The translations under genes were made by a program, and so were the position numbers. From Psychrobacter glacincola (lineage in GTDB: Bacteria > Pseudomonadota > Gammaproteobacteria > Pseudomonadales > Moraxellaceae), in the NCBI RefSeq assembly GCF_904846075.1, contig NZ_CAJGZH010000001.1:1364001-1428000 (forward strand): a stretch of DNA of 64,000 nucleotides, written 5' to 3'. This document shows positions 9,401 to 18,459 of the stretch, piece after piece. Each line of letters opens with the position of its first letter. Position 1 is the first letter of the stretch. The notes beneath the pieces were generated by a model. That model made no database searches. It saw only the letters and a list, made by a program, of their open reading frames with translations, and had not been told where the DNA came from.

Positions 9401-9830
9401 TTGATTCCTTAACGTGATAGAAGATTATCGGTGGCTATCTAACGAGGGATGACATTAGGTACCGATACACAATGTTATGATTATTGACTAACCTGTAACA
9501 TTACAACGCCATTATAATACAAAACCATATTTACTGTAAGGTTTTAAATGCATGTTAATGGCTTTTATGGCATAAATTTACCGTAAAAGGTATATTTGTC
9601 GAGGTAATTAAAAATTACTTGGGACAGTTAGTGTTTGTGAGGCAGGACTTAGATTCTATCATACCGATGTTATACAGAGGCACGGCGCTAGAATTTGGTC
9701 GATAGTCAATGATGCTAAACTCTCGCTGATACTTTTAGCGTATTAAAATGTCAAAAACTTAGAGCCGGTAATGATAGTCTCATTACTTTTCGAATGAATA
9801 ATGAGAGTGGGAAAAGAGGGGTAATATATT
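9401..9830. other. 430-bp intergenic region between ompW and the small zinc-ribbon gene
   Basis: This is the divergent promoter region for ompW and the plus-strand gene at 9831. A TTGACT near 9484 and a TATAAT near 9512 are too far apart (about 23 bp) for a normal sigma-70 promoter. AGAGGGG at about 9816-9822 is the ribosome-binding site of the next gene. No further gene is seen. Confidence 0.5.
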
Positions 9831-10058
9831 ATGCTTGGCTATTGTAGTAATTCTCCTCTACGCTGCACAAACGCACGTTCTGTGACGATATTGGATCGCA
9901 TGGACTCTTGCTGTCCTGAATGCAACTTATTTTTGCTGCCTGCTCAAGATATCAGTCAGCAATTACGCGCTGACGAACGATTTTTACGCTTCGCTATCAT
10001 CGCCATTGTGCTGATGCTAATTTTGTTTGCCTACATGTATTATTTAAATTTAGTATAA
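9831..10058 (+). CDS. Small protein: zinc-ribbon-like N-terminus plus one membrane helix
   Basis: A 75-residue protein with strong ribosome-binding site AGAGGGG nine bases before the ATG. The first 35 residues carry C5, C12, C28, C29 and C32 (YCSNSPLRC ... CCPEC), the spacing expected of a small treble-clef or zinc-ribbon fold. Residues about 54-73 (AIIAIVLMLILFAYMYYL) form a single transmembrane helix, so the ribbon is probably cytoplasmic. It precedes the potassium-channel gene by 181 bp on the same strand, and that channel also ends in a CPHC half-ribbon. I do not recognise a named family and assign no function. Confidence 0.6.
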   Translation: MLGYCSNSPLRCTNARSVTILDRMDSCCPECNLFLLPAQDISQQLRADERFLRFAIIAIVLMLILFAYMYYLNLV

Positions 10059-10239
10059 TCACCGATCATGATTCATACTAAATAAGCCAGTCCTATCACT
10101 AGTAATGCTTTAAGAGCACTACATCGTCAAGTAGTGATGGGTATGAAATACTGATGGTGACCGAGCATTAATGTCATATTCTGTGATGACTGCTTTATTA
10201 TATTAATATAAGACCGGTGTTTCACCGCATAGGGACGGC

Positions 10240-11223
10240 ATGCTATTCCAATCTATACGGCGCTTGCGTCTTTTCGTATACGATATTCTGCAAAATGATG
10301 AGCACGATACGCTGTTTAGCCGTTGCGTTGACTACTTTTTAATATTTCTAATCATGACCAATGTAGCAGCGGTCATTGCTGAGTCGGTTGACAGTTGGTA
10401 TTACCCTTATCAGGAGTATTTTACTTGGTTTGAAAATTTCTCTATCGTGGTGTTTTCTATTGAGTATTTGCTGCGTTTGTGGAGTGTGGCCGAGGAAAAA
10501 CCAGATGACACTACTTGGCGTCAGCGTTGGGAGTGGTTGAAAAGTCCTTCTGCGTTGATTGATTTAGTCGCCATTGCGCCAGCTTTCCTGAATTTCTTTG
10601 TTACGATTGATTTACGCTTCTTACGTATTTTACGTTTATTCCGCATTCTCAAACTGACACGCTATTTTGCTTCGTTACGCATCTTATTGGTGGTCATTAG
10701 TAAAGAAAAAGGCTCGTTCCAAGCGGTTATTTTTATTTTAATAATTATGATTGTGACGGCATCTAGTGGCATTTACTTGGTTGAAAACCACGCCCAGCCA
10801 GAAGAGTTTGAGTCGATACCTAAAGCGATGTGGTGGGCGGTGGTGACGCTAACGACGGTGGGCTATGGCGATGTCACGCCGATTACCAATGCGGGTAAAA
10901 TATTGGGTGCGGTTATTACCATATTAGGTGTGGGTCTGGCGGCATTACCTGCAGGTATTTTAGCGACTGGTTTAGCAAATGAGCTTGCTCAGCGCCGTGA
11001 AGAGCTTGAACAAGACTTTCGAGCGCAGCTGATTGATAGCGATTTTGATTTGGTGAAAAATCAGATGATGATCGATAAAATTCGCCGTGAGCTGGGACTG
11101 GATAAAGAGCAGGCGCAAAATATCGTATTGCAGGTATTACGCGAACAAGAGCTTGAGCGCCGCGAAAGAGAAGTGGAAGAACGACAAAAGAACTTTTGCC
11201 CACATTGCGGTGAGCCACTGTAA
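10240..11223 (+). CDS. Voltage-gated-type potassium channel (ion transporter family)
   Basis: A 327-residue inner-membrane channel with six membrane segments. The S4-like helix RFLRILRLFRILKLTRYF (about residues 127-144) carries regularly spaced arginines and lysines. The pore loop holds the K+ selectivity filter TLTTVGYGDVTP (about 204-215). After S6 comes a long charged coiled-coil-like region (NELAQRREELEQDF ... EQELERREREVEERQ). The chain ends in FCPHCGEPL, half a zinc ribbon. The length fits prokaryotic Kv-like proteins, and the coiled coil probably tetramerises the channel. It is probably monocistronic, ending at a strong terminator. Confidence 0.9.
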   Translation: MLFQSIRRLRLFVYDILQNDEHDTLFSRCVDYFLIFLIMTNVAAVIAESVDSWYYPYQEYFTWFENFSIVVFSIEYLLRLWSVAEEKPDDTTWRQRWEWLKSPSALIDLVAIAPAFLNFFVTIDLRFLRILRLFRILKLTRYFASLRILLVVISKEKGSFQAVIFILIIMIVTASSGIYLVENHAQPEEFESIPKAMWWAVVTLTTVGYGDVTPITNAGKILGAVITILGVGLAALPAGILATGLANELAQRREELEQDFRAQLIDSDFDLVKNQMMIDKIRRELGLDKEQAQNIVLQVLREQELERREREVEERQKNFCPHCGEPL

Positions 11224-11269
11224 GTCTTTTATAGTAATTATTTCAGGTTTCAAAAAATGGGTGTTTAAC

Positions 11270-11307
11270 AAAAGGGTGCAATGTTATCAGAACGTTGCAC
11301 CCTTTTT
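11270..11307. terminator. Bidirectional terminator between the K+ channel and terD-like gene
   Basis: AAAAGGGTGCAATGTT, loop ATCAG, then AACGTTGCACCCTTTTT: a 12-bp stem with one G-U pair, with an A-run on the left and a T-run on the right. It can stop both converging transcripts. Confidence 0.88.
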
Positions 11308-11336
11308 ATTAGCAATAAACGGATATTTTATGGTAT

Positions 11337-11984
11337 TTAGATAGCTTGTGGAATGGGTAGCGCACGGGCCAATTCATGGGCGACTTGCTGCGCCGCCGTT
11401 GCTAAATCTTCGGCAGTAAGGGGTAAGTTTTGTAGTGTGAGATGCCAATCATCCACTTCTCGGCGTAAATGTGCCACCCACAGCGTCGTGCAATCACGTG
11501 GCAGTTGCTTTAGATTGACTTCAAAGCATCGATTGCCTTCATCATCGCTTAGATGAATCTCGCCTTTTTTGACTCTTGAAAACGGATGACCGTGGTAAGA
11601 GTTGGCTATCATAGCAATGTGGGTGATATGTGCTGGGATTTTATCTAAGTAAAGCCTGATTTGCTCTTGGTCAAGAGGTGCCAAATACATCGCTTGTTCG
11701 CCGCGATCTTTGCCATTGAGACTGTCGCCTTGATGTTTCACTGATTCCGCTTTATCGCGCAATTGTTTGAACCACACGATATCACTGATGGTGCAATTGT
11801 CGTCATATAGTACGCAAGCCAAATCAATATCAATAGCGCTCTGGTTTTTTTTAAAGCGCTTAAACATGCCTTTTGGCTCAATCTTGGTAAATTCATAGTT
11901 TAGCGCAAAAAATAAGGTTCCCGCGTCTAAGCCCAGTCCTCTTAAACTGTCTGACAGTAATGGCAATGAGGTAGTGGTCGGCAT
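11337..11984 (-). CDS. TerD-domain (tellurium/stress resistance family) protein
   Basis: A 215-residue cytoplasmic protein with the TerD core: a strand with IDIDLACVLYDDN (about residues 50-62), VKHQGDSLNG (about 83-92) and the following MYLAPLDQEQIRLYLDKIP. TerD domains bind calcium through acidic residues of exactly these segments (family knowledge). The C-terminal 45 residues (WHLTLQNLPLTAEDLATAAQQ...) extend past the core. The start is supported by AAGGAATGTT before the ATG. The gene lies 88 bp downstream of the WYL regulator on the same strand and may be controlled with it. No other ter genes are nearby, so a tellurite role is not implied. Confidence 0.8.
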   Translation of the reverse strand: MPTTTSLPLLSDSLRGLGLDAGTLFFALNYEFTKIEPKGMFKRFKKNQSAIDIDLACVLYDDNCTISDIVWFKQLRDKAESVKHQGDSLNGKDRGEQAMYLAPLDQEQIRLYLDKIPAHITHIAMIANSYHGHPFSRVKKGEIHLSDDEGNRCFEVNLKQLPRDCTTLWVAHLRREVDDWHLTLQNLPLTAEDLATAAQQVAHELARALPIPQAI

Positions 11985-12072
11985 AACATTCCTTATCTAC
12001 TTTCGTTCTTCATTTTTAAATAATGGTAATCGTCTGAATACGGTTAAATTTGAGCATCATTACTCGCAGTTG

Positions 12073-13191
12073 TTATTTATGATCAAAAAACTTATCCAAT
12101 ACGGCTTGATGTAACAATGCTGGTTTGGCATTCAATAAACCATTGCCAAAACCACGCAACCACCAAACCAGTTGTGAAGTTAGGTTGACAGTGGCTTGAA
12201 TAGTCAGCGTGTCATCATCCAACGTAACAGTTTGGTCGTCACTGAGCTTGCTTTCAGTCAGGCTTTTGCCCGCTTGTTTGGTGAATTGTAGCTCAATAGC
12301 GGTGTTTTTGCCATGATTAGGCAGCTCACCGAATAAGGGGTGGCTAAAGCCCATACCACCCGCATCCAAATAATTATCGAGTTGGAAACTCTCAGGTGTT
12401 TGTGCGGCGCTTTCAAGAATGTCAACGCTAGCAAATCGATGTAGGGCAAAGGTACGAATGGTAAAGTTTGGATCATCAGTACGAGTTGCCAGCAGATAAA
12501 TAATCACACCGCGCTGGATAATAGCGATGGGATTCAAAAGATATTCACTGGCCTGTGATTTATTGCTGCGTGTGTAGCAGGCTTTGATTTGTAATTGATA
12601 AAATAGCGCATGGTAAATATTGTCTTTGCTATCCAAGTCAATATGCGGCGCGATTAGTGGCTGAGTGGCAGGCTCAATACGCACTCTGTCGATCCATGAA
12701 TGGGTGACTTTACTGTTTTTTAGCTGCCGCCTTGCCAAGTCAAACCACGGAAATAATTCATCTAAAATAACAGGTGGTAGTAGCTGAGTTAGATTGGCTT
12801 CAACCATATTAAAGGCGACTGCTTGCGATAGATTCATGTGCGGTAAGCTTTGGAGTGGCGCGTCATCACGCCAGCGCCAGCCTTGTGGGTTGGCGTTGTT
12901 TTTTTCTATAGGAAAGCGTTTTGCTAGCGCATTTAAGTCGCGTTGAACAGTGCGTAGGCTGATGTCAAAACCTGCCATCATCAGCTGCTCGTAGATATGG
13001 GTTGTGCCCACCCAGCGGTTGCGCTGTAGTTGCGATAGCACTTGCCACTGGCGCGCCGTCGTCGCCGCGCCATGGCGATTATCGTTGTTATCTCCTGAGA
13101 CATGACTGTCCGCTGCCGCTACAGTATTAGCTTGCTCAACAGAGTTCGTTTGAGCATGAGAGTGGTCGGCGTCAGTAGAATGTACAGTCAT
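12073..13191 (-). CDS. WYL-domain transcriptional regulator
   Basis: A 372-residue protein. After a 40-residue polar His/Asp/Asn-rich leader comes a winged helix-turn-helix (about residues 47-105: WQVLSQLQRNRWVGTTHIY ... ISLRTVQRDLNALAKRFP). A WYL domain follows, with the core strand GVIIYLLATRTDDPN and then FALHRFASVDIL, and a C-terminal WCX-like extension ends it. WYL proteins sense ligands or nucleic acid and regulate stress, metabolism or defence genes. The neighbours are a TerD-like gene downstream and a Lon-like protease upstream, all on the minus strand. No defence genes are adjacent. Its target is unknown, and autoregulation with terD is only a guess. Confidence 0.85.
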   Translation of the reverse strand: MTVHSTDADHSHAQTNSVEQANTVAAADSHVSGDNNDNRHGAATTARQWQVLSQLQRNRWVGTTHIYEQLMMAGFDISLRTVQRDLNALAKRFPIEKNNANPQGWRWRDDAPLQSLPHMNLSQAVAFNMVEANLTQLLPPVILDELFPWFDLARRQLKNSKVTHSWIDRVRIEPATQPLIAPHIDLDSKDNIYHALFYQLQIKACYTRSNKSQASEYLLNPIAIIQRGVIIYLLATRTDDPNFTIRTFALHRFASVDILESAAQTPESFQLDNYLDAGGMGFSHPLFGELPNHGKNTAIELQFTKQAGKSLTESKLSDDQTVTLDDDTLTIQATVNLTSQLVWWLRGFGNGLLNAKPALLHQAVLDKFFDHK

Positions 13192-13283
13192 TAAGCGATA
13201 ACCTTTATGAAATTACGAGTTGGCTTTTGTATAGCTTAGCGGAGTATTAACCATTCATCATCGCAGAAAAGTATCGTAGCGTC

Positions 13284-13301
13284 TAGGGCATGTCTTCAAT
13301 T
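13284..13301 (+). repeat. Solitary end of the TA-flanked miniature element
   Basis: TAGGGCATGTCTTCAATT matches the terminal repeats of the two miniature elements at 26664 and 33774, including the flanking TA. No second end or interior sequence is found within 200 bp, so this is a relic or a chance remnant downstream of the Lon-like gene. Confidence 0.55.
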
Positions 13302-13356
13302 AGCACACTGACTTATGGATTGGTTTTGATACAGCTAAATTTCACTATAAATCAGC

Positions 13357-16212
13357 TTATATGGCGTCAATGGGCGTTTTAGTGGCATTCTTATCGATAC
13401 CTTGATTGATGCTTTGGTTGATACCTTGATCATCATTTATACTGACTTCGTTGTGCTCCGCCTTGTCTTTGTGTTTTTCCTTTTTTCTCTTGTCCCGTTT
13501 TTTTTGACGTTTTGCTTTCTGCTTCTTTTTATCTTTCTTTTTGGACTTTTTATCATCCATACCATCGTCATTGTTATCTTGATTTTCATCCCATAACATC
13601 AGACGACTTAAAACTTTGCCAAACAACGTGTCTTTACGATAGCGACCTTTCTTGTTCATGGTATCGATAGGCAAACCAGTCATCAGCGTCAATGCTTCGC
13701 TCAGTGTATAGACACCATAAATATGAAATTCGTTCGCTTTGACGGCAGCAATGATGTCGTCACGCAGCATGAGCTGTTTGACATTGGCCATTGGAATGAC
13801 CACGCCTTGCTGCCCAGTCAATTCTTGCTCGCGGCATGCATCAAAGAATCCGGCGATTTTAGAGTTGATGCCACCAACCGCTTGCACTTCGCCCAATTGG
13901 TTCATAGAGCCAGTAATGGCAAATGATTGATCAATCGGGACGTTTGCTAAGGCAGATAGCAGCGCACAGCCTTCGCTGACGGTAGCACTATCGCCATCGA
14001 TATGGGCGTAGCTTTGTTCAAAAGCGAGCGAGGCGCTAAAGTTGAGCGCATGATGTTGGCTGAATAATGCGCGCAAATAGCTGGTCATAATCAGCATGCC
14101 TTTGGCGTGTAAACTACCGCCCAAGTCTACATCACGCTCGATATCGAGAATCTCACCTGTACCGATATTTGGTTGAATGACGGCAGTCAAGCGGGCGGGC
14201 ATGCCAAACTCGCTATCGGCATAGCTGACCACTGTCAGCGCATTGACTTGTCCGACAGCGCTGCCTTGAGTTTGAATAAGCTGCTGACCGTTTCTTAGCT
14301 CATCCCAATAGAGGTCACGCAGGTATCCTGAACGCTCGTCCATATCATCGATGGCTTGTGTGACATGATAGGCATTAACAATGTTTTTTCCGCTTAAATG
14401 CGCGTGGCGGTTAGACTCATGCAACAGCTTGATTAATAAATCACTGTGCAAGCTTAAGCGGTCTTGGTCTTCTGCTTGTAAGCTTAAATGCTCAAGTAGG
14501 GCAGCTTGCGCGCTACGATCAAACGGATAGAGATTGGCATAGTCAATGATATCAGCCATTTTCGCGACTAACGCCAATTCGTGCTCACTGCTGCGAGGCA
14601 CGTCATCGTGAAAATCCGCACGTACTTTAAATACCGCATCAAACTCAGGCTCAAGCTCTAACAGCTCATAATATAAGTCTGCTTCACCAAGCAAAATCAC
14701 TTTAACATCAAGGTCAATGGGGGCAGGTGCTAACGATAAGCTGCCTGTTAAGGTCAGCATTTGTTCAAGGCTTGAGAGTTTGATTTTGCGTGATTGTAAC
14801 GCCCGCTTGAGACCCTGCCAGGCATACGGATGCTCAAGTAAGTGACTCGCTTCTAATAGTAAATAACCACCATTAGCACGGTGTAGAGCACCCGCTCGAA
14901 TCATACTGACATCAGTGGTGACCGTGCCCAATTGGGTGATTTGCTCGACATGACCTAACAAGTTCAAGTGCGTCGGTAAGTCCTCAAAGATGACGGGTGC
15001 ACCGTCGTCCGGCATGTGACTGACAATGACGTTGACCGCATAGCGACTTGGGGTTGTGGCCAAAACTGCCGTTACAAACTCTTCGTCATCGCCATTGACG
15101 ATGCGCTCGACATGCGTAACCATGTCGGCAAATACGGTCTTGAGATAGTCAATGACCAGTGGGTGACTGGCAAATTGCTCATAAACAGGGGCAAATAACG
15201 GTTGTAATGCACGACGTGCAATATTGCGATGCAGGGCTTCTATCGCATCATTGGCTTCGTCCTCTAACTGCTCTAACGCGATGGTCAACTGACTTAAGCG
15301 TTTTTGCATATGGTTTTTTTGGACAAAGTTATTTAGCTCAGCTTCGTATTCACTATTGCCGTATTCAGTATTGTTTTTATTCTGCTCTGCATTTATAGGA
15401 TCGTTATACTCGGTGCTAAGAATGCTCGGTTCACTACTATTATCGCTCACGGATTTATTTTTGTTGCTAGCAGATGGTTTGTCATTACTACCACTAGTTT
15501 CTGTCGCGAGTTGACTGGGATGTACAAACACCGCTTTATTATCAAAGGAGCGAAACGTCAACGCCAAATCATATTGTTTGCCTTCTGCATTGAGCACATC
15601 ATAAGCCTGACTTTCTTTTTGATGCGTGTCATTTTTGATTGCTTCGATTTTGCTTTGATATTGATCACTACGAAAGCGTTGGCTCAATCGCTTTTTGGCT
15701 TGTTGCCATAAGTGAGTGACTTGCTGCTGCAATAAAGAGGCTTGCCCAGCAGGTAGTCGCAAGGCTAAAGGGGTACGTGGATCGGTAAAATTATGCACAT
15801 ATACCCAGTCGTCAGGTGTGGGTGCATCGGCGGCAATACGCGTTAGCAAGCGGCTGATGACGGTGCGTTTGCCCAAGCCATTTTCACCAGCAGCAAACAC
15901 ATGATAGCCACTGGCTTTGATATCCAAAGCTGTTTGTAAGGCTTTTAGTGCACGCTGCTGACCAAAGCCAACGTCTAGATCTGGTGCCGTGCGAGTATCC
16001 GAGGGCAATTCATCAGGATCGCTATAGCGTTTTAGTTGCTCAGCGGTGACAAGGCAGCGCTGCTTGATATCAATAAAGCATGGATGCGGTGCATTCGGTG
16101 TTGCTGATTTGGTGCTTTTTAATTCAATGATGGGTGTTGCCATATTATTAGCGTCTTTTTTATTAGCGTCTCTCGATAATTGAGAGGTAGGGATGTGTGG
16201 CTGTTTGGTCAT
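13357..16212 (-). CDS. Lon-like ATP-dependent protease (LonB/YcbZ class, AAA_32)
   Basis: A 951-residue protein resembling the bacterial Lon-related YcbZ group. A P-loop-like AAGENGLGKRT lies near residue 95. The AAA_32 region follows, with GGYLLLEASHLLEHPYAWQGLKRALQSR. The protease domain has the catalytic serine in DGDSATVSEG (about residue 738) and the lysine in GGINSKIAGFF (about 782). Two features are unusual: a low-complexity Ser/Asn/Glu insert around residues 235-295, and a tail of about 70 residues dominated by Lys/Arg (KKSKKKDKKKQKAKRQKK...) ending in GINQSINQGID-type repeats. The start lacks a good ribosome-binding site, and MATPIIEL 23 codons later is an alternative start. It is expected to be a cytoplasmic proteolysis or quality-control enzyme. 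Confidence 0.88.
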   Translation of the reverse strand: MTKQPHIPTSQLSRDANKKDANNMATPIIELKSTKSATPNAPHPCFIDIKQRCLVTAEQLKRYSDPDELPSDTRTAPDLDVGFGQQRALKALQTALDIKASGYHVFAAGENGLGKRTVISRLLTRIAADAPTPDDWVYVHNFTDPRTPLALRLPAGQASLLQQQVTHLWQQAKKRLSQRFRSDQYQSKIEAIKNDTHQKESQAYDVLNAEGKQYDLALTFRSFDNKAVFVHPSQLATETSGSNDKPSASNKNKSVSDNSSEPSILSTEYNDPINAEQNKNNTEYGNSEYEAELNNFVQKNHMQKRLSQLTIALEQLEDEANDAIEALHRNIARRALQPLFAPVYEQFASHPLVIDYLKTVFADMVTHVERIVNGDDEEFVTAVLATTPSRYAVNVIVSHMPDDGAPVIFEDLPTHLNLLGHVEQITQLGTVTTDVSMIRAGALHRANGGYLLLEASHLLEHPYAWQGLKRALQSRKIKLSSLEQMLTLTGSLSLAPAPIDLDVKVILLGEADLYYELLELEPEFDAVFKVRADFHDDVPRSSEHELALVAKMADIIDYANLYPFDRSAQAALLEHLSLQAEDQDRLSLHSDLLIKLLHESNRHAHLSGKNIVNAYHVTQAIDDMDERSGYLRDLYWDELRNGQQLIQTQGSAVGQVNALTVVSYADSEFGMPARLTAVIQPNIGTGEILDIERDVDLGGSLHAKGMLIMTSYLRALFSQHHALNFSASLAFEQSYAHIDGDSATVSEGCALLSALANVPIDQSFAITGSMNQLGEVQAVGGINSKIAGFFDACREQELTGQQGVVIPMANVKQLMLRDDIIAAVKANEFHIYGVYTLSEALTLMTGLPIDTMNKKGRYRKDTLFGKVLSRLMLWDENQDNNDDGMDDKKSKKKDKKKQKAKRQKKRDKRKKEKHKDKAEHNEVSINDDQGINQSINQGIDKNATKTPIDAI

Positions 16213-16584
16213 AGGTATAAATTATATCGTTTGTGGAAAGTGGCGTGGTTATTAAGTGCTATTAAGTGTTATTAAGTTTACTAATGAGTGCTAATACTTG
16301 GTTTTTTCTAGTTAATTTGCATCGTTCATAAAAACATCTTACAAGATAAAACGGTGTTTTAAATAAATCATTAAAAGCAGTTTTGTATCATTAGCAGGCT
16401 CTGTCAAAACCGCCTATATAAGTAATCATTCATCATCCATTTAAGGCGATTAAAGAACAATAACGCCTCAATATAGGCTCAGATAGTATAAGATGTCTCA
16501 CATTGGCGCAATCTGCAACTATTCAATGGGCAGACTGCATGATAAAATAGACGGTTCACATGTCAAAACTGGATAACTCGTTGT
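16213..16584. other. 372-bp divergent region between the Lon-like gene and rsmG
   Basis: It holds the promoters of the Lon-like gene (minus) and of the rsmG-parAB run (plus). A short imperfect direct repeat of the type CTATTAAGTG occurs three times near 16254-16280. No ORF, tRNA or convincing operator was seen. Confidence 0.5.
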
Positions 16585-17301
16585 ATGTCAGACTTTACTA
16601 AAACATCTTCATCCTCTGCTAACACGGGCAATATCCGTATTGATCCGACTGGCTTTGTAAAGCTTGGCGCACAGTTGCCAGCGCTGGCGAATACCTTGGC
16701 ACAAGCGGTCAATGAGCTCAATTTACCCTTGAGTGAGACGCAGCAGCGCACATTATTATTGTACTTAGACCAGCTTTTGTTGTGGAATAAAGCGTATAAT
16801 CTGACCGCCATCACTGATCCAGAAGAGGCATTGATCAAACATATAATTGATTGTTTGGCTATTATAACGCATTTACCGTCAGGGTCACTGTTAGATATTG
16901 GCACAGGAGCAGGGATGCCAGCGGTTATTATTGCGATTTGTCAGCCAGAGCGTCAATGCACCGCACTTGATAGTAATCAGAAAAAAATTCGTTTTATTAA
17001 GCAAATCAGCAGTGAGCTTGGCTTGAATAATATGCAGCCAATTGCTTCTCGTATCGAGGCGCATGACGCCAGCTATGACGTTGTGACTTCTAGAGCCTTT
17101 GCCAGTTTGATCGATTTTGTCGAAGTGGCTCAGCCGCGCTTAGCAGATAACGGTTACCTATGCGCGATGAAAGGCAAAGCGCCAAGCGATGAAGAACTAC
17201 AAGCGCTGGACAATGACTGGCATATTAAGACGATTAAGCTTAAAGTGCCTCGTTTACATGATAGTCGTCATTTAATTGAATTGTCCTATAAAAATGTCTA
17301 A
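16585..17301 (+). CDS. rsmG: 16S rRNA (guanine527-N7)-methyltransferase
   Basis: Methylates G527 of 16S rRNA using S-adenosylmethionine. The 238 residues include about 28 extra N-terminal residues rich in Ser/Thr before the conserved core, which starts at LPALANTLAQAV. The SAM-binding motif is LLDIGTGAGMPAVIIA (about residues 100-115). LDSNQKKIRFIKQ and VVTSRAFASLIDF are the other family blocks, and the end RHLIELSYK is typical. It sits just before parA-parB, the conserved gidB-parAB order usually found near the chromosome origin. The ribosome-binding site is weak (GGATAACTC), so a later start is possible. Confidence 0.93.
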   Translation: MSDFTKTSSSSANTGNIRIDPTGFVKLGAQLPALANTLAQAVNELNLPLSETQQRTLLLYLDQLLLWNKAYNLTAITDPEEALIKHIIDCLAIITHLPSGSLLDIGTGAGMPAVIIAICQPERQCTALDSNQKKIRFIKQISSELGLNNMQPIASRIEAHDASYDVVTSRAFASLIDFVEVAQPRLADNGYLCAMKGKAPSDEELQALDNDWHIKTIKLKVPRLHDSRHLIELSYKNV

Positions 17302-17526
17302 GCTATGAACACCTTTTAAGTGATACATGTCGGTATCACATGATTTTGTGGATATTTGAATGGCATAATATTCAAAATATAGTGATGCAAATCGTGCTAA
17401 TTAGATAAAAGTACTCGTATTGTTTACGCTTATGAGTATGATGCTATGCAAAGTTTAGCGAAAAATTGATTGTGTAAGCCAAAAGTAAAATAACAGTAAT
17501 AGACCCTAATTAAATTGAGTGAGTGT

Positions 17527-18306
17527 ATGGAAATCATAGCAATTGCGAATCAAAAAGGCGGCGTGGGCAAAACCACGACGGCAGTAAATTTGACCGCCAG
17601 CTTGGCTGCGAAGCGCAAGCATGTACTGCTGATTGACTTAGACCCACAGGGTAATGCGACCAGTGGTACGGGTGTTGATAAAAACGAGCTTGGGCTAACT
17701 ATCGCTGACGTATTATTGGATGGAGTATCGCTGTCTGATGCTATTGTTACCAGTCCGGCGGGGTTTGATGTGATCGGTGCCAATCGTGATTTGGCAGGCA
17801 TGGATATCACCCTAATGAACAAGACCAATAGTCATGAGCTGTTTAAAACAGCAATGGTGGCTTTGGTTAATGATCAGCTAGCTGCTAAAAAACCTGCTTA
17901 CGATTATGTGGTTATAGACTGTGCACCCAGCTTGAATTTGCTGACGATTAATGCGTTAGTTGCTACAGATAGCGTTATTATTCCTATGCAGTGTGAATAC
18001 TATGCATTAGAAGGCTTGGCTGATTTGTCGCAGACGATAGAGCGTTTAACCGAGTTGAATCCAAAGCTATATATCCGCGGTGTGGTGAGAACATTATTTG
18101 ATGCACGCAATACACTGGCTCGGGATGTGTCTGCCGAGCTTGAAGCGCACTTTGGCGATATTATGTATAAAACCCATATTCCAAGAAATATTCGTTTGGC
18201 AGAAGCGCCAGCGCATGGTTTGCCAGTTATCGCTTACGAGAGATGGTCAAAAGGTGCGCGCGCTTATCAAAAATTGGCGGCTGAAGTCATGAAACAAAGT
18301 GACTAA
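17527..18306 (+). CDS. parA: Chromosome-partitioning ATPase ParA (Soj)
   Basis: A 259-residue deviant Walker ATPase that binds DNA non-specifically and, with ParB, separates replicated origins. The N-terminus MEIIAIANQKGGVGKTTT contains the deviant Walker A motif KGGVGKTT (residues 10-17). LIDLDPQGNATSG (A' motif) and the Walker B region VIDCAPSLNLLTINAL follow. A TTG twelve bases upstream is in frame, but the ATG at 17527 gives the standard family N-terminus. The ribosome-binding site is poor in either case. parB follows after 153 bp. Confidence 0.95.
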   Translation: MEIIAIANQKGGVGKTTTAVNLTASLAAKRKHVLLIDLDPQGNATSGTGVDKNELGLTIADVLLDGVSLSDAIVTSPAGFDVIGANRDLAGMDITLMNKTNSHELFKTAMVALVNDQLAAKKPAYDYVVIDCAPSLNLLTINALVATDSVIIPMQCEYYALEGLADLSQTIERLTELNPKLYIRGVVRTLFDARNTLARDVSAELEAHFGDIMYKTHIPRNIRLAEAPAHGLPVIAYERWSKGARAYQKLAAEVMKQSD

Positions 18307-18459
18307 TATGCATGTATGCATGTTTTTTAGCACCAGTGATAGAATGTCAGCACAAGCGACTAAACAGATATTGAACATTGAATGTCGTATTTATAAGTAA
18401 TGAGTAAGCTGTATTAATAATTATTTGGCTTTTATTTTAGCGTTAGAGGATAGGTAATC

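Noticed and set aside
9484-9517. Sigma-70 promoter TTGACT ... TATAAT upstream of the small zinc-ribbon gene
   Set aside because: The spacer is about 23 bp, too long for an ordinary promoter, and the site is over 300 bp from the gene.
10210-10230. TGTTTCACCG near 10217 as a parS site for ParB
   Set aside because: Only one half resembles the GTTTCAC arm. The inverted half GTGAAAC is absent, so it is not a parS.
17515-17526. Upstream TTG start for parA
   Set aside because: It would add MSEC before the conserved ParA N-terminus and has no better ribosome-binding site. The ATG at 17527 gives the family start.
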